A stretch of DNA of 64,000 nucleotides. Source: Aliivibrio finisterrensis. Its GTDB lineage: Bacteria > Pseudomonadota > Gammaproteobacteria > Enterobacterales > Vibrionaceae. This document shows positions 36,859-47,178 of the stretch, one piece after another (the stretch's first letter is position 1; each line of letters begins with the position of its first letter). Location: the NCBI RefSeq assembly GCF_008933155.1, contig NZ_WBVP01000017.1, positions 1-64,000 of the forward strand, given 5' to 3'. Made by a program: the position numbers and the translations under genes. The notes beneath the pieces were generated by a model. The model was not told the DNA's origin. It worked only from the letters and a program-made list of their open reading frames with translations, and searched no databases.

Positions 36859-37875
36859 CTATGGGCGAGTAACAAAACCAACCGCTTCAAACGCTTTTTT
36901 CAATGTTACAGCAGCACGCTCAGAGGCTTTCTCTGCACCCGCTTTCATTACAGAATCCATGTAGGCACGATCTTCACGAATACGCTTGTATTCAGATTGA
37001 ATCGGCTCAAGCATAGTCACAATTGCTTCACCAACGTCTTTCTTGAATGGACCGTACATTTCAACACCTTGGTATTGCGCTTCGATCTCTTCAAACGTTT
37101 TACCTGATGCCGCAGAGTACAGACCCATCAGGTTTGAAATGCCTGCTTTATTTTCCCAGTCATGGGCAATACGTGGTGGCATTTCTGCGTCTGTTTGTGC
37201 TTTATTAATCTTCTTAAGAATCGACTTAGGATCTTCTAGCAGTGTAATAACGTTCTTACGGTTATCATCTGATTTAGACATTTTCTTCGTCGCATCTTGC
37301 AGGCTCATTACACGCGCATTCACTTGTGGAATGTACGGTTCTGGCACGGTAAATAATGGCGCTTCAGGGCTGTAGATATTGTTAAAACGGTTAGCGATAT
37401 CACGCGCTAGTTCTAAATGTTGCTTTTGATCACTACCAACAGGGACTTGATGTGCGCCATAAAGCAGAATATCTGCCGCCATTAATACTGGGTAATCAAA
37501 TAAACCTACGTTAATGTCATTTGCATAACGCTTTGATTTATCTTTGAATTGAGTCATACGATTCAATTCACCCATTTGAGTGTAACAGTTAAGAAGCCAA
37601 CCAAGTTGAGCATGCTCTGGTACGTGCGACTGAACAAATAGCGTGCTCTTCTTAGGATCAACACCAACCGCTAGACAAATTGCCAGTGCATCGAGTGTCG
37701 CTTCATGCAGCGCTTTAGGATCTTGACGAACCGTAATTGCGTGAAGGTCTACTACACAATACTGACAATCATAATCGTCTTGCATCTGTTGCCATTGACG
37801 TAGAGCACCCAAGTAGTTACCGATACTTAGTTCACCTGATGGTTGAACACCACTTAATACGATGGGCTTGCTCAT
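36859..37875 (-). CDS. trpS: Tryptophanyl-tRNA synthetase
   Basis: This class I aminoacyl-tRNA synthetase charges tRNA-Trp. From ATG 37875 (SD AAGGAA) it has 338 residues. The HIGH-type motif appears as [10 protein letters not shown] in [13 protein letters not shown], and KMSKS is present as KKMSKSDDN. It is last in the conserved dam-rpe-gph-trpS series. The frame continues upstream to 37917 without family support. Confidence 0.96.
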   Translation of the reverse strand: MSKPIVLSGVQPSGELSIGNYLGALRQWQQMQDDYDCQYCVVDLHAITVRQDPKALHEATLDALAICLAVGVDPKKSTLFVQSHVPEHAQLGWLLNCYTQMGELNRMTQFKDKSKRYANDINVGLFDYPVLMAADILLYGAHQVPVGSDQKQHLELARDIANRFNNIYSPEAPLFTVPEPYIPQVNARVMSLQDATKKMSKSDDNRKNVITLLEDPKSILKKINKAQTDAEMPPRIAHDWENKAGISNLMGLYSAASGKTFEEIEAQYQGVEMYGPFKKDVGEAIVTMLEPIQSEYKRIREDRAYMDSVMKAGAEKASERAAVTLKKAFEAVGFVTRP

Positions 37876-37981
37876 GGTTATGATTCCTTGTTTAACTGTA
37901 AAAATTAAATGATCCACGATGGGATCATTTAATGGTTATTCTATTGTATTGATAGTCTTTATTTGTACTTATCAATGAATA

Positions 37982-38665
37982 CTATCTTGCCACACTCATC
38001 ACGGCTAATAAATGATTAAATTCATCACTCACCACATCAGGCTGACTATCTGCGATAGGCTCGCCATGGTTATAGCCATAAGTTAAACCAAAACTATGGC
38101 AACCGGCTGCTTGAGCTGCTTGAATATCATTTCTTGAGTCGCCCACCATCAACATCTCAGAAGCGCTTAATTGATGCTTATCGAGTAACCAATTTAGTGC
38201 AAATGGGTTCGGTTTTTTCTCAACGAAAGTGTCGCCACCAATAACATCAACAAAAAGATGAGCCAATTGATGCTGCTCAAGCAATTCTGGAACAAATTGC
38301 GCAGGTTTATTAGTCACTAAAGCTAAGGTGTATCCTTGCTGATGCAATGCTTCTAGTGTCTCTTTTACCTTTGGATATAAGTGACTTAACTCATGACCAC
38401 CATCATGGTAGTGATGATCTAAGCGAGCGCGAGCTTGCTTAACCAATTCAGAGTCTAACCCTTCTCGAACTGTGACACTTTGGCTTAGTGCACGAGAAAC
38501 AAGCACATCTGCACCATTACCAATCCAATGAGACGCTTGTTCTAGCGTTACTCTTGGGTAACCTACATCTTGCATAGCAAGGTCAACCGCACGAGCTAAG
38601 TCTGGAACGCTATCAAGCAGCGTCCCATCCAAATCAAAGGCGATCAGTTTGATGTTTTCAAACAT
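37982..38665 (-). CDS. gph: Phosphoglycolate phosphatase
   Basis: This HAD-superfamily hydrolase removes phosphate from 2-phosphoglycolate formed during DNA repair. The nucleophile motif is AFDLDGTLLDS, motif II VTNKPAQF and motif IV MVGDSRNDIQAA. At 227 residues it is slightly shorter than E. coli Gph (252). It is five bases after rpe, in the standard dam-rpe-gph order. Confidence 0.94.
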   Translation of the reverse strand: MFENIKLIAFDLDGTLLDSVPDLARAVDLAMQDVGYPRVTLEQASHWIGNGADVLVSRALSQSVTVREGLDSELVKQARARLDHHYHDGGHELSHLYPKVKETLEALHQQGYTLALVTNKPAQFVPELLEQHQLAHLFVDVIGGDTFVEKKPNPFALNWLLDKHQLSASEMLMVGDSRNDIQAAQAAGCHSFGLTYGYNHGEPIADSQPDVVSDEFNHLLAVMSVAR

Positions 38666-38670
38666 GATTC

Positions 38671-39348
38671 TTAATTACCTTTTACTTTTGCTAGCTCTGC
38701 ACGCATTTCATCAATCACTTCTTTGTAGTTTGGTTGATTAAAAATAGCAGAGCCCGCAACGAACATATCCGCACCCGCTTCAGCGATTTCACGGATGTTA
38801 TCAACCTTCACACCACCATCAATTTCAAGACGAATATTACGGCCTGATTCATCGATAAGTTTACGAACTGCACGCAGTTTATCTAGAGTATGAGGAATGA
38901 ATGATTGACCACCAAATCCTGGGTTAACTGACATAAGTAGGATCATGTCTACTTTATCTAGAATGTAATCAAGGCAAGATAATGGCGTTGCTGGGTTTAA
39001 TACCACACCAGCCTGACAACCGTGCTCTTTAATTAATTGAAGCGTGCGATCAATATGCTCTGACGCTTCTACATGGAAGGTGATCATCGTTGCGCCTGCT
39101 TTAGCAAACTCAGGAACGATGCTATCTACTGGCTTTACCATAAGGTGAACATCGATTGGAGCCGTAATACCGTAATCACGCAGTGCTTTACAGATTGGTG
39201 CACCAAACGTTAAATTTGGCACATAATGATTATCCATTACATCGAAATGAACAACATCAGCACCTGACGCTAATACTTTTTCAACGTCTTCACCAAGACG
39301 AGCAAAATCAGCAGAGAGAATAGATGGTGCGATCAAAAAGTCTTTCAT
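38671..39348 (-). CDS. rpe: Ribulose-phosphate 3-epimerase
   Basis: This TIM-barrel enzyme interconverts ribulose 5-phosphate and xylulose 5-phosphate in the pentose phosphate pathway. The 225-residue sequence contains [16 protein letters not shown], the metal/catalytic box [35 protein letters not shown] and the phosphate-binding VDGG-type segment [10 protein letters not shown]. It is cotranscribed with gph. Confidence 0.96.
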   Translation of the reverse strand: MKDFLIAPSILSADFARLGEDVEKVLASGADVVHFDVMDNHYVPNLTFGAPICKALRDYGITAPIDVHLMVKPVDSIVPEFAKAGATMITFHVEASEHIDRTLQLIKEHGCQAGVVLNPATPLSCLDYILDKVDMILLMSVNPGFGGQSFIPHTLDKLRAVRKLIDESGRNIRLEIDGGVKVDNIREIAEAGADMFVAGSAIFNQPNYKEVIDEMRAELAKVKGN

Positions 39349-39496
39349 GTTGAGCCTCAGGTTAATAATTATTTCAGTATCGCCACGACGATATGGCGCA
39401 ATCGATTAAATCGACGGCGCAATTCTACCTGATAATTATAAACCTGTCTTAAGCTCAATGAGTCTTTCGTGGGATTTTTGAAGGGTAACGATTAAT

Positions 39497-40327
39497 TTAC
39501 TCGCGGCACTCAGGCGCGTGGAATAACGCCATTAGCTCATCAACTTTATTACGACCGGCGCCATTTCGACTGATCGTACGCTTCACCTTAATAGTATTAA
39601 GGGTTGCACCGTGGTAAAGACGACGAGTCAATGTGGTGTCGTGATTAGAGATCAATACTGGGATATCACGCTCAAACGCGGCTTTTTCCGCAATGTCCGC
39701 TAATGCAGCTTGGTCATCAAGAGAAAAGCCATTACCTGCATAAGAGGTAAAATTCGCAGTGGTTGAAAGCGGAGCATAAGGAGGGTCACAATACACAACG
39801 GCACCTTTGCGTGCTCGCTTAAAGGTATCAACATAACCTTCGCAGACAAACGTTGCTTTCTTTGCTTTTTCGGCAAAAAAGTACATCTCTTTCTCTGGAA
39901 AGTACGGTTTTTTATACGAACCAAAAGGCACATTAAAACCGCCTTTTTTATTATAACGGCATAAACCATTAAAACCATGGCGATTCATGTATAAAAACAA
40001 TAAAGAACGACGATAAGTATCTGTGCATTGGTTAAATTCAATGCGCAAATCAAGATACACTTCTTTTTGATTATATTCTGGTTGAAATAGCACTCGAGCA
40101 TCTTCAACAAAACGCTCAGGATCATCTTTAAGGTGATTGTAAAGATTGATTAAATCAGGGTTTATGTCCGCAAGAAGGTAATGATCATAATCTGTATTTA
40201 AAAACACAGAACCAGCACCAACAAAGGGCTCAATCAATTTTCTTGCATCAGGAAGATGACGTTGAATTTCTTCTACTAGGCTATATTTACCGCCAGCCCA
40301 CTTTAGAAATGCGCGATGCTTTTTCAT
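39497..40327 (-). CDS. dam: DNA adenine methylase
   Basis: Dam methylates adenine in GATC sites and guides mismatch repair, replication timing and gene regulation. The 276 residues begin with the AdoMet-binding FLKWAGGKYSL, have IEPFVGAGSVF and the catalytic DPPY in VYCDPPYAPLS. Length agrees with E. coli Dam (278). It lies between damX and rpe, 83 bases after damX. Confidence 0.96.
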   Translation of the reverse strand: MKKHRAFLKWAGGKYSLVEEIQRHLPDARKLIEPFVGAGSVFLNTDYDHYLLADINPDLINLYNHLKDDPERFVEDARVLFQPEYNQKEVYLDLRIEFNQCTDTYRRSLLFLYMNRHGFNGLCRYNKKGGFNVPFGSYKKPYFPEKEMYFFAEKAKKATFVCEGYVDTFKRARKGAVVYCDPPYAPLSTTANFTSYAGNGFSLDDQAALADIAEKAAFERDIPVLISNHDTTLTRRLYHGATLNTIKVKRTISRNGAGRNKVDELMALFHAPECRE

Positions 40328-40410
40328 ACGTCTTTTACGCCTTTTTACCTTAATTCAGAAAGCGGGGGATTGTACCCTATTTTTTAGCTAGGATCTGTTT
40401 ATCTTAGCGC

Positions 40411-41910
40411 TTATTTTACAGAATCAATTTCACGATGCACTTGCACTAACGATTTAGCCCAAGGCCCTAAAGATTGAACTGAACTTGGAAGGTTTTGTAC
40501 CGCACCACGAGCAGCAGAAATAGACGCATAATCACCAAACGTAACGATATACCAAATAGAGCCATTACGAAGTGCTTGGTAGATACGAGCCGAGCCTTCA
40601 ATTTGATGCTCATTCAGAAACTCTTGTACTGCAGTTTCAGTGGTTAACGCCGCCAATTGAAGAATATAGCGCTTATCTGAAATCGCTTTAAGCTCTTTAT
40701 CTGCAATAGCAAAAGTCGCCTTCGCTTCTTCTGGTTTAGGCACATCCGATTGAGATATCTGACTCTTATCTTCTTCTACAATGGCAACCGTTGATTTCGT
40801 CGCCTCACCTACCTCTACTTGAGCTGAATTTGATAAGTCAGTGTTCATTTCGACTTCAGGCTCAATTGCCTCATTATCATTAATTAATGAGTCCACCAAC
40901 TCAGATGGCACAACAACACGCTTTCCTTCTTCAACCTTAGAATCAACAACAATAGGCGTGTCGATTACTTCAGGCGGAATGGAACCCGTATCGTCTTCAG
41001 GCAAGTTATTACTTTGTAATTCTTCATCATTAACCTGAACTAATTCAGCATTAAGTTTATCATCAAGAGTAACGACTAACGGCTCATCACCATCAACTAA
41101 AGTTTCAATAACAGGCAGTTCTGATGATTGATAATTCAACCACCAATAGGTCCCTGCTGCGCCTAGCAATAAAAGAGAAGCCAAACCTAAAATACCAACA
41201 GGCGAATGTGTCACTGAGCGAATAATAATTCGGCGCTCTGCTTTTTTGTCTCCCAAAGCAATAAGCTCGGCAGGCAAATAATTACTTTTATCAACTAAAT
41301 TACGGATGCGAAGTTTATCTTCTCTACTTGGAGCAAAACGAACAACCAGTATTTCAGTAAATGTCGCCGCCTCTTCTGCTGTCAGTGGTTCTATATCAAT
41401 ATCAACAGGTTTATTATCTTGGCCATAAGACATGCGTGCCAATCCAGGTGTTAATTTACCTGATTCTGAAAATAACAAGACATTGATTTGCCAATTTGGC
41501 GTTGATTGGGCTTTTTGAACTAGTAGCCATAACTCGCTAAGAAGCTCAGAAGAGAGTAAATGAGCATCATCAATCACTAATACGAGATTGCATTTTTCTC
41601 CCGCCAACATGCGACCGATACTATCAACAACCGTATCAGATTCATTAAATAACGGATCTCGAACGACTTGCTTTAAAATAATACCACGCTGCTGCTGAAT
41701 CGATTGATTAGAATGACACATCAATAGTGCTTGATTTGCATCATCACACCACTTTTCAAGATATCGTTGAGCCAGCCATGATTTACCAGAGCCTTTAACC
41801 CCTTCTACATGCACTAAATTAGAACCAAACCGAGAAACAAATTGAATGCGTGATAGCACATCCAACTGACTTTCTAATTCCAATACAGTTAAATCATAAC
41901 CAATACTCAT
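40411..41910 (-). CDS. damX: DamX-like protein with ATPase and SPOR domains
   Basis: DamX is a septal-ring protein that binds denuded peptidoglycan. This 499-residue version has a cytoplasmic P-loop ATPase domain of the ExeA/AAA type: Walker A GVKGSGKSW at residues 37-45 and Walker B LVLVIDDAHLL near 110. A membrane helix lies near 238-258. An acidic, low-complexity periplasmic linker and a C-terminal SPOR domain (about 418-490) follow. E. coli DamX has a much shorter N-terminal region, so the ATPase part is notable; I believe it is usual for vibrios. It is three bases downstream of aroB and may be translationally coupled. Confidence 0.88.
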   Translation of the reverse strand: MSIGYDLTVLELESQLDVLSRIQFVSRFGSNLVHVEGVKGSGKSWLAQRYLEKWCDDANQALLMCHSNQSIQQQRGIILKQVVRDPLFNESDTVVDSIGRMLAGEKCNLVLVIDDAHLLSSELLSELWLLVQKAQSTPNWQINVLLFSESGKLTPGLARMSYGQDNKPVDIDIEPLTAEEAATFTEILVVRFAPSREDKLRIRNLVDKSNYLPAELIALGDKKAERRIIIRSVTHSPVGILGLASLLLLGAAGTYWWLNYQSSELPVIETLVDGDEPLVVTLDDKLNAELVQVNDEELQSNNLPEDDTGSIPPEVIDTPIVVDSKVEEGKRVVVPSELVDSLINDNEAIEPEVEMNTDLSNSAQVEVGEATKSTVAIVEEDKSQISQSDVPKPEEAKATFAIADKELKAISDKRYILQLAALTTETAVQEFLNEHQIEGSARIYQALRNGSIWYIVTFGDYASISAARGAVQNLPSSVQSLGPWAKSLVQVHREIDSVK

Positions 41911-41913
41911 ATC

Positions 41914-43002
41914 TTACGCCTTACATTGCTCAATTACTTCGGCAAGCAGATCTTCAGAAACACCAGTTACCACTTCAGAACTGCCAATCGAGGTTGGTAG
42001 AACTAAGCGTAACTTACCTGACAAGACTTTCTTGTCACGCATCATGTGCTTCATAAATGCATCCACTGTCATTTCTTTTGGGGCTTTTAATGGTAATTTC
42101 GCTTTTTCTAAAATAGAACAAATACGTTCAACATCAGATTGTGAAATTAACCCTTCTTTTTGTGCAGTTACCGCTGCCATTACCGTACCAGCAGACACCG
42201 CTTCGCCATGCAGCCAATTACCGTAACCCATTTCTGCTTCAATCGCATGACCAAAAGTATGGCCTAAATTCAAGAGCGCGCGCATTCCTGATTCTTTTTC
42301 ATCTTTTGCCACGACATCAGCTTTGATTTGACAACAACGGGAAATGGCATAAACCAACGCATCATGATCTAATGCATAAAGCTTATCCATGTTCTCATCA
42401 AGCCAATCAAAAAACTCGCGATCGACAATAATGCCGTACTTAATCACCTCTGCCATTCCCGCGGCGAATTCACGCTCAGGTAAGGTTTTAAGGCAATTAA
42501 TATCAATAATAACAGCTTTAGGTTGATAAAAAGCACCCACCATATTCTTACCCAGCGGATGATTTATCGCGGTTTTACCACCAACTGATGAATCCACTTG
42601 CGAAAGAAGGGTTGTCGGTACTTGGATAAAATCAACACCTCGTTGATAACATGCAGAGGCAAAGCCAACCACATCACCAACAACACCACCGCCTAAAGCC
42701 ACAATTGTTACATCACGGCTGTGGTTCTCTTCTAATAGAAAAGTAAGGATATTATTGAAAGTATCTAAATTTTTATATTGCTCACCATCGTCTAATTCAA
42801 GCAGTGATACTTGGCATTCAAACGTTTTCAAGGTGTCGATAATTTGTTGAGCATATAACGGCGCAACCGTCACATTACTGATAACGACAACACGTTTTTT
42901 GGCAGGTATTACAGATGAAAAATGCGCCGGGTTGCAAAACAACTCGGCGCCGATAGAGATGGGATAGCTACGTTCTGCTAAATCTACATGAATCGTTTCC
43001 AT
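41914..43002 (-). CDS. aroB: 3-Dehydroquinate synthase
   Basis: AroB cyclises DAHP to 3-dehydroquinate, step two of the shikimate pathway, using NAD and a divalent metal. The 362 residues show the NAD loop [38 protein letters not shown] and the metal His residues in [12 protein letters not shown] and LHGEAVSAG. It follows aroK by 38 bases in the aroK-aroB-damX-dam order. Confidence 0.97.
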   Translation of the reverse strand: METIHVDLAERSYPISIGAELFCNPAHFSSVIPAKKRVVVISNVTVAPLYAQQIIDTLKTFECQVSLLELDDGEQYKNLDTFNNILTFLLEENHSRDVTIVALGGGVVGDVVGFASACYQRGVDFIQVPTTLLSQVDSSVGGKTAINHPLGKNMVGAFYQPKAVIIDINCLKTLPEREFAAGMAEVIKYGIIVDREFFDWLDENMDKLYALDHDALVYAISRCCQIKADVVAKDEKESGMRALLNLGHTFGHAIEAEMGYGNWLHGEAVSAGTVMAAVTAQKEGLISQSDVERICSILEKAKLPLKAPKEMTVDAFMKHMMRDKKVLSGKLRLVLPTSIGSSEVVTGVSEDLLAEVIEQCKA

Positions 43003-43040
43003 GATTCGTTCCCAGTATCTGTCTTAGTAAATAACTTGAA

Positions 43041-43559
43041 TTAACGCTCTTCAAGCATTTGGATGATTTGATTTGCAACTACTTTTGCACTTTGATCATC
43101 GGTGCGAACAACGTAATCAGACACTTCTTCATAAAGTGCATTACGTTCTTTCGCTAGTGCTTCTAACACTTCACGAGGTTCATCAGTTTGAAGCAACGGA
43201 CGTTTTTTGTCGCGTTGTGTGCGAGCTAGTTGCTTCTCAATTGTAGTTTCAAGATATACAACAACACCACGAGCAGATAAACGATTACGACTCTCTTTAC
43301 TAATTACAGAGCCACCACCCGTTGCAAGTACAATCCCTTGCTCTTGGGTTAAATCGTTAATTACACCTTCTTCACGTATGCGGAAACCTTCTTCACCCTC
43401 AACGTCGAATACCCAAGCGATATCTGCGCCTGTACGTTCTTCAATTACCGTATCAGAATCAAGAAACTCCATATGAAGTTGCTGTGCTAAGTGTCTACCA
43501 ATTGTACTTTTGCCGGCGCCCATTGGGCCAACAAGGAAAATATTTCGTTTTTCAGCCAT
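43041..43559 (-). CDS. aroK: Shikimate kinase I
   Basis: AroK phosphorylates shikimate in the chorismate pathway. The 172 residues contain Walker [16 protein letters not shown], the shikimate-binding DSD near residue 35 and GGG (ATGGGSV), and the lid region RDKKRPLLQ. Length matches E. coli AroK (173). Confidence 0.97.
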   Translation of the reverse strand: MAEKRNIFLVGPMGAGKSTIGRHLAQQLHMEFLDSDTVIEERTGADIAWVFDVEGEEGFRIREEGVINDLTQEQGIVLATGGGSVISKESRNRLSARGVVVYLETTIEKQLARTQRDKKRPLLQTDEPREVLEALAKERNALYEEVSDYVVRTDDQSAKVVANQIIQMLEER

Positions 43560-43783
43560 TTTTTAGAAATTATGCAAAGTTCATTAACGACATTGCCAAC
43601 AGTTGTCTCTTTCATAGACGCTTGTCTGTGGCACCATATTCCTCACAGATATTTTGTGATCAGACCGAAAATTATCTCAGTTTATAGCTAGTGATTGCAA
43701 TAGCTAGATGAAAAGTTCAGCATAATAAATTTATTGACACTCCATTTCACTCAAAATTGGACATACTAAGTTACCCTATCTTA

Positions 43784-45505
43784 TTACTCCATAACAACTT
43801 TTGGTGTAACGAAGATTAATAATTCTTGTTTTCCTATATTTTCAGAACTACGACGGAATAAAGCACCAAGTAGAGGTAAATCTCCAAGTAATGGTACTTT
43901 TTCCACACTATTTGATAACGAATGTTGATAGATACCGCCTAAAACAACAGTTTCACCATTATCGACCAGTACTTGAGTTCCAATTCGCTGAGTATCAATC
44001 GCTACCGCTTCACCTGTACCGGTTTTAACCACTTTCCCAGGTCTATCTTGAGTGACCGTTAAATCTAAAACCAAGCGATTATCTGGTGTAATTTGTGGCG
44101 TAACCATTAAACTTAATACCGCTTTTTTAAACGAAACGGATGTTGCCCCGCTCGATGACGCTTCTAAATAAGGGATTTCTGTACCTTGCTCAATATAAGC
44201 AGGCTTTTTATTGGTGGTTATTAATCTCGGGCTCGAAATAATCTCAGCTTTAGACTCTGCCTGTAAAGCGGAAAGCTCCAAATCTAATAATAAATCAGAC
44301 CCTAACTTAGCAACCTGAAAAGCGATGCTTGATGCCGCAGGATTAGCCAATCCTAAATTTACATTTAAAAAATCATCAACGGGTAAGCCACCACCGCTAC
44401 CGCCATCATAAAGACCTACGGCCGCTAAATTACTTTCAATTGACCCGCCAACTGTGGTGCTACCATTGGTATTGGTTATGCCCCAACGAACCCCTAACTC
44501 ATCAAGGTTACCTTCATTTACCGTTACAATTCTTGCTTCTATTTGAACTTGTTTAATTGGTACATCTAAGCTTTCAATGATCTCTTTAACAACGTTTATA
44601 TTTTCAGGAAGATCTCTTATCAATAAAGAATTAGTTCGCTCATCAACCGTAATGCTACCTCGGCTCGACAACATTGTCACCTCCCCCTCTCCTATCAAAA
44701 GTTCTGAAATATCAGAGGCTTTTGCATAATGAATAGGAATAATTATCGAAGAGAGTGCGCCTAACTCTGAAGCCATTTGAGCTTGCTCTAATACTTTTTT
44801 CTCTTGTGCATCCAACTCTGATTTAGGCGCAACTAAAACAACATTACCTTCCACTCGCTTATCTAGGTTTTTAACTTGTAAAATAATATCCAATACTTGT
44901 TGCCAAGGTACCCCGTCTAATCGCAACGTTAAGTTACCTTTCACAGAATCAGCGACGACCAAGTTAAAGTCATTATAATCCGCGATTAATTGTAATACAT
45001 GCCTAACCGGGATGTCCTGAAAGTTAATCGATATAGGTTTGCTCTCTTGAGCATCAGGGGTGTTAGTTGTTTTTGCGCTAAGCTGTGGCTTTGAAATCAC
45101 AACCTGTAAAGAACGATCTTTTAAAAAGTAGTCATATTGAAAATCACCTTTGATATCGACTGAAAGCAATGTACTTTTAGACTCTCGAAAGGTTTCAATT
45201 CGAGACACCAATGTCGAAAAATCTTCAACATCTAAAATAACCAACTTGTCATTACTGACTTTCGTATCATGCAGCTCTATCAATAATTTCCCTTTTTCTT
45301 TTCGTAAATCAACCGTGGCTGCTGCCGAGGCAAGAACAACCGAAATCACTCCTTCTTTTTTCTTTGTCGACTGAAAGTTCACATTAACGAGTTGGTTAAG
45401 TTCTATATCTTCTGCAAACGAAGAGTGGCTGAAAAAACTAAATATAAACAGCAAACATAGCTGAATAGAAAGTAATTTACTGCTTATTTTGCATCCTAGC
45501 AACAT
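43784..45505 (-). CDS. pilQ: Type IV pilus secretin PilQ
   Basis: PilQ forms the outer-membrane channel for type IV pili and DNA uptake. After an N-terminal signal segment come one AMIN domain, an STN domain (SINFQDIPVRHVLQLIADYN), secretin N domains with VDERTNSLLIRDLPENI, and the C-terminal secretin beta-barrel (EQGTEIPYLEASSSG ... LLIFVTPKVV). At 573 residues it is short relative to pseudomonad PilQ, which has two AMIN domains. It is last in the pilMNOPQ operon, 20 bases after pilP, and upstream of aroK. Confidence 0.94.
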   Translation of the reverse strand: MLLGCKISSKLLSIQLCLLFIFSFFSHSSFAEDIELNQLVNVNFQSTKKKEGVISVVLASAAATVDLRKEKGKLLIELHDTKVSNDKLVILDVEDFSTLVSRIETFRESKSTLLSVDIKGDFQYDYFLKDRSLQVVISKPQLSAKTTNTPDAQESKPISINFQDIPVRHVLQLIADYNDFNLVVADSVKGNLTLRLDGVPWQQVLDIILQVKNLDKRVEGNVVLVAPKSELDAQEKKVLEQAQMASELGALSSIIIPIHYAKASDISELLIGEGEVTMLSSRGSITVDERTNSLLIRDLPENINVVKEIIESLDVPIKQVQIEARIVTVNEGNLDELGVRWGITNTNGSTTVGGSIESNLAAVGLYDGGSGGGLPVDDFLNVNLGLANPAASSIAFQVAKLGSDLLLDLELSALQAESKAEIISSPRLITTNKKPAYIEQGTEIPYLEASSSGATSVSFKKAVLSLMVTPQITPDNRLVLDLTVTQDRPGKVVKTGTGEAVAIDTQRIGTQVLVDNGETVVLGGIYQHSLSNSVEKVPLLGDLPLLGALFRRSSENIGKQELLIFVTPKVVME

Positions 45506-45525
45506 ACGTATTCCTTGGTATCCCG

Positions 45526-46041
45526 TTAATGTTTTAGAGCTAATTTAACGTATCTTTTTTGCCAACATCCCATGCCATCAGGCAAGGTTTCCCTTAATGT
45601 CATGTACTGTGGTTTAATATCAACCACTTGACCATTATTGCTTCCCATGTATTGCCCTTTATGAACTTTCACTACGCTTCCCTTTGGCGTTTGTATTAAT
45701 GCAGTAATATTATCGTTTGAGCCCATCACGCCTTTTAATCGTAATTTTCTCAACGCATATCGTTCAAGTGACCCATTTTTTTTTCTATATTTTGGTTGCC
45801 AACATGATTTTTTCTTTATTGGCTGTGTTGCAATTTCAGGTTGTTTTGGCAAGACAAATGGCGATCGCCCAGTGAGTTGAGCATAAGGAGTCACCGCAAA
45901 TAATGTCACCTCCTCAAGCTGTTTAACCTCTGCATCTCCTTGCTTTTTAGCCTCTACATAAAAGACATCAAGTGGGTCGGTATTGGCTTTACATCCAACC
46001 AATAGAAAGACCATCACTGCTATAAAGCACCGATTTCTCAT
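45526..46041 (-). CDS. pilP: Type IV pilus lipoprotein PilP
   Basis: PilP is an inner-membrane lipoprotein that links PilNO to the PilQ secretin. The 171 residues begin with a lipoprotein signal ending in LLVGCKA, so Cys17 is the lipid site. The C-terminal HR domain is a small beta sandwich (LKGVMGSNDNITALIQTPKG, VKVHKGQYMG). Its ATG overlaps the pilO stop by four bases (ATGA). Confidence 0.9.
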   Translation of the reverse strand: MRNRCFIAVMVFLLVGCKANTDPLDVFYVEAKKQGDAEVKQLEEVTLFAVTPYAQLTGRSPFVLPKQPEIATQPIKKKSCWQPKYRKKNGSLERYALRKLRLKGVMGSNDNITALIQTPKGSVVKVHKGQYMGSNNGQVVDIKPQYMTLRETLPDGMGCWQKRYVKLALKH

Positions 46042-46616
46042 TCCTTCCCCTTAAATTGATAGGTATAAGCCATTACGCGAAAATGCAATGTACTGCTCTC
46101 TGTACTGACTCGTTGCATATCAATATTTTCCAAACTCACGATCCTTGGAAGATCAGCCATTGCTTCAGAAAATGAACCTATATCGTGATACTGACCGGTT
46201 AACTCAATATTCAGTGGCAACTTATAAAGGAAAGCTTTATTTTGTTTCTCACCCCAATCAATTCGTGTAAATGTTAATTTATTTTGAATCCCAACTTGGT
46301 TAATACCTGAAAGCATGCTCGCTAGCTCTTTTTGAGCAGGAAGTTGTTGTGCTAAAAATTCATAACGCAAGTTCAATTCATTCAGTTGGTTTTCCATTTT
46401 TGGCATTGCTGCCACTTGGTTATATTTATATTTCACCGTGCTTTTTAAGCTAAGCTCTTTTTGCTTTAGCTGTTCAATATCTTGAATCATTGGTTTTATC
46501 CAAAACCAATAGCCCATCCCTTGAACTACAAAACATAAAATAACAATAACTAATAACTGAGGAAGCAATGGCCACTCAGTAATTTCATCTAACTCAAGAT
46601 CTCTCCAATCACTCAT
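46038..46616 (-). CDS. pilO: Type IV pilus inner-membrane protein PilO
   Basis: PilO pairs with PilN in the alignment subcomplex of the pilus machine. From ATG 46616 (MSDWRDLELDEITEWPLLPQ, SD GGGTGA) it has 192 residues. A cytoplasmic N-terminus, one membrane helix (about 21-38), a periplasmic coiled coil (about 45-95) and a ferredoxin-like domain follow in order. The frame open to 46661 overlaps pilN and is not used. The start overlaps the pilN stop by eight bases. Confidence 0.9.
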   Translation of the reverse strand: MSDWRDLELDEITEWPLLPQLLVIVILCFVVQGMGYWFWIKPMIQDIEQLKQKELSLKSTVKYKYNQVAAMPKMENQLNELNLRYEFLAQQLPAQKELASMLSGINQVGIQNKLTFTRIDWGEKQNKAFLYKLPLNIELTGQYHDIGSFSEAMADLPRIVSLENIDMQRVSTESSTLHFRVMAYTYQFKGKE

Positions 46617-47178
46617 GCGAGTCACCCTTACCCATTGGAAGTAATTTAAATGAGAGTTCAAAGCTACTTACATCATGACCAAATATCTGTTTACCAGAGA
46701 CAATTGAATGCATTTCTACTGACTCAATGTCGAGCGAACGTTCTAATTTATCCAATATAGTGGCTAAACGTGCATTGCTATCACTAAAGCCTTTTATTTC
46801 AATCGACCTTGCGTGCATTCGCACCTTATTTAAATAAATACCTTCCGTTACAATCCCAGGAAGAAGATTTAATAACTGCGTCGTTTTATTTCTATTTTGT
46901 TGCAACTCTTCAACAACCGCCAATCGAGTTAGTATTGCTTCGTGTTGTTTTCCAATCTCATTCAGCTCTTTTAATTCGCTATTTAACCAATTGATATGAG
47001 TATCTAATGATTGATTACGGTTTATTTGAGTTGAGTGCTGTAAGCTTAAGTACTTAGCCCATCCCCATTGAAAAGATACTGATAAAAGTACCCCAAAGGA
47101 TAAGATCAATAAAAAGCGACGCTTGTACTTTTCTCTTTCTTTCTCACGCCAAGCTAATAAGTTTATTTGGTAAGCCAC
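46609..47178 (-). CDS. pilN: Type IV pilus inner-membrane protein PilN
   Basis: PilN binds PilM with its short cytoplasmic tail and PilO through its periplasmic part. The N-terminal PilM-binding motif INLLAWREKER (residues 5-15) is clear, followed by a membrane helix (about 22-42), a coiled coil and a C-terminal ferredoxin-like domain; 189 residues in all. Its start overlaps the pilM end by 16 bases, showing tight coupling. Confidence 0.91.
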   Translation of the reverse strand: MAYQINLLAWREKEREKYKRRFLLILSFGVLLSVSFQWGWAKYLSLQHSTQINRNQSLDTHINWLNSELKELNEIGKQHEAILTRLAVVEELQQNRNKTTQLLNLLPGIVTEGIYLNKVRMHARSIEIKGFSDSNARLATILDKLERSLDIESVEMHSIVSGKQIFGHDVSSFELSFKLLPMGKGDSHE

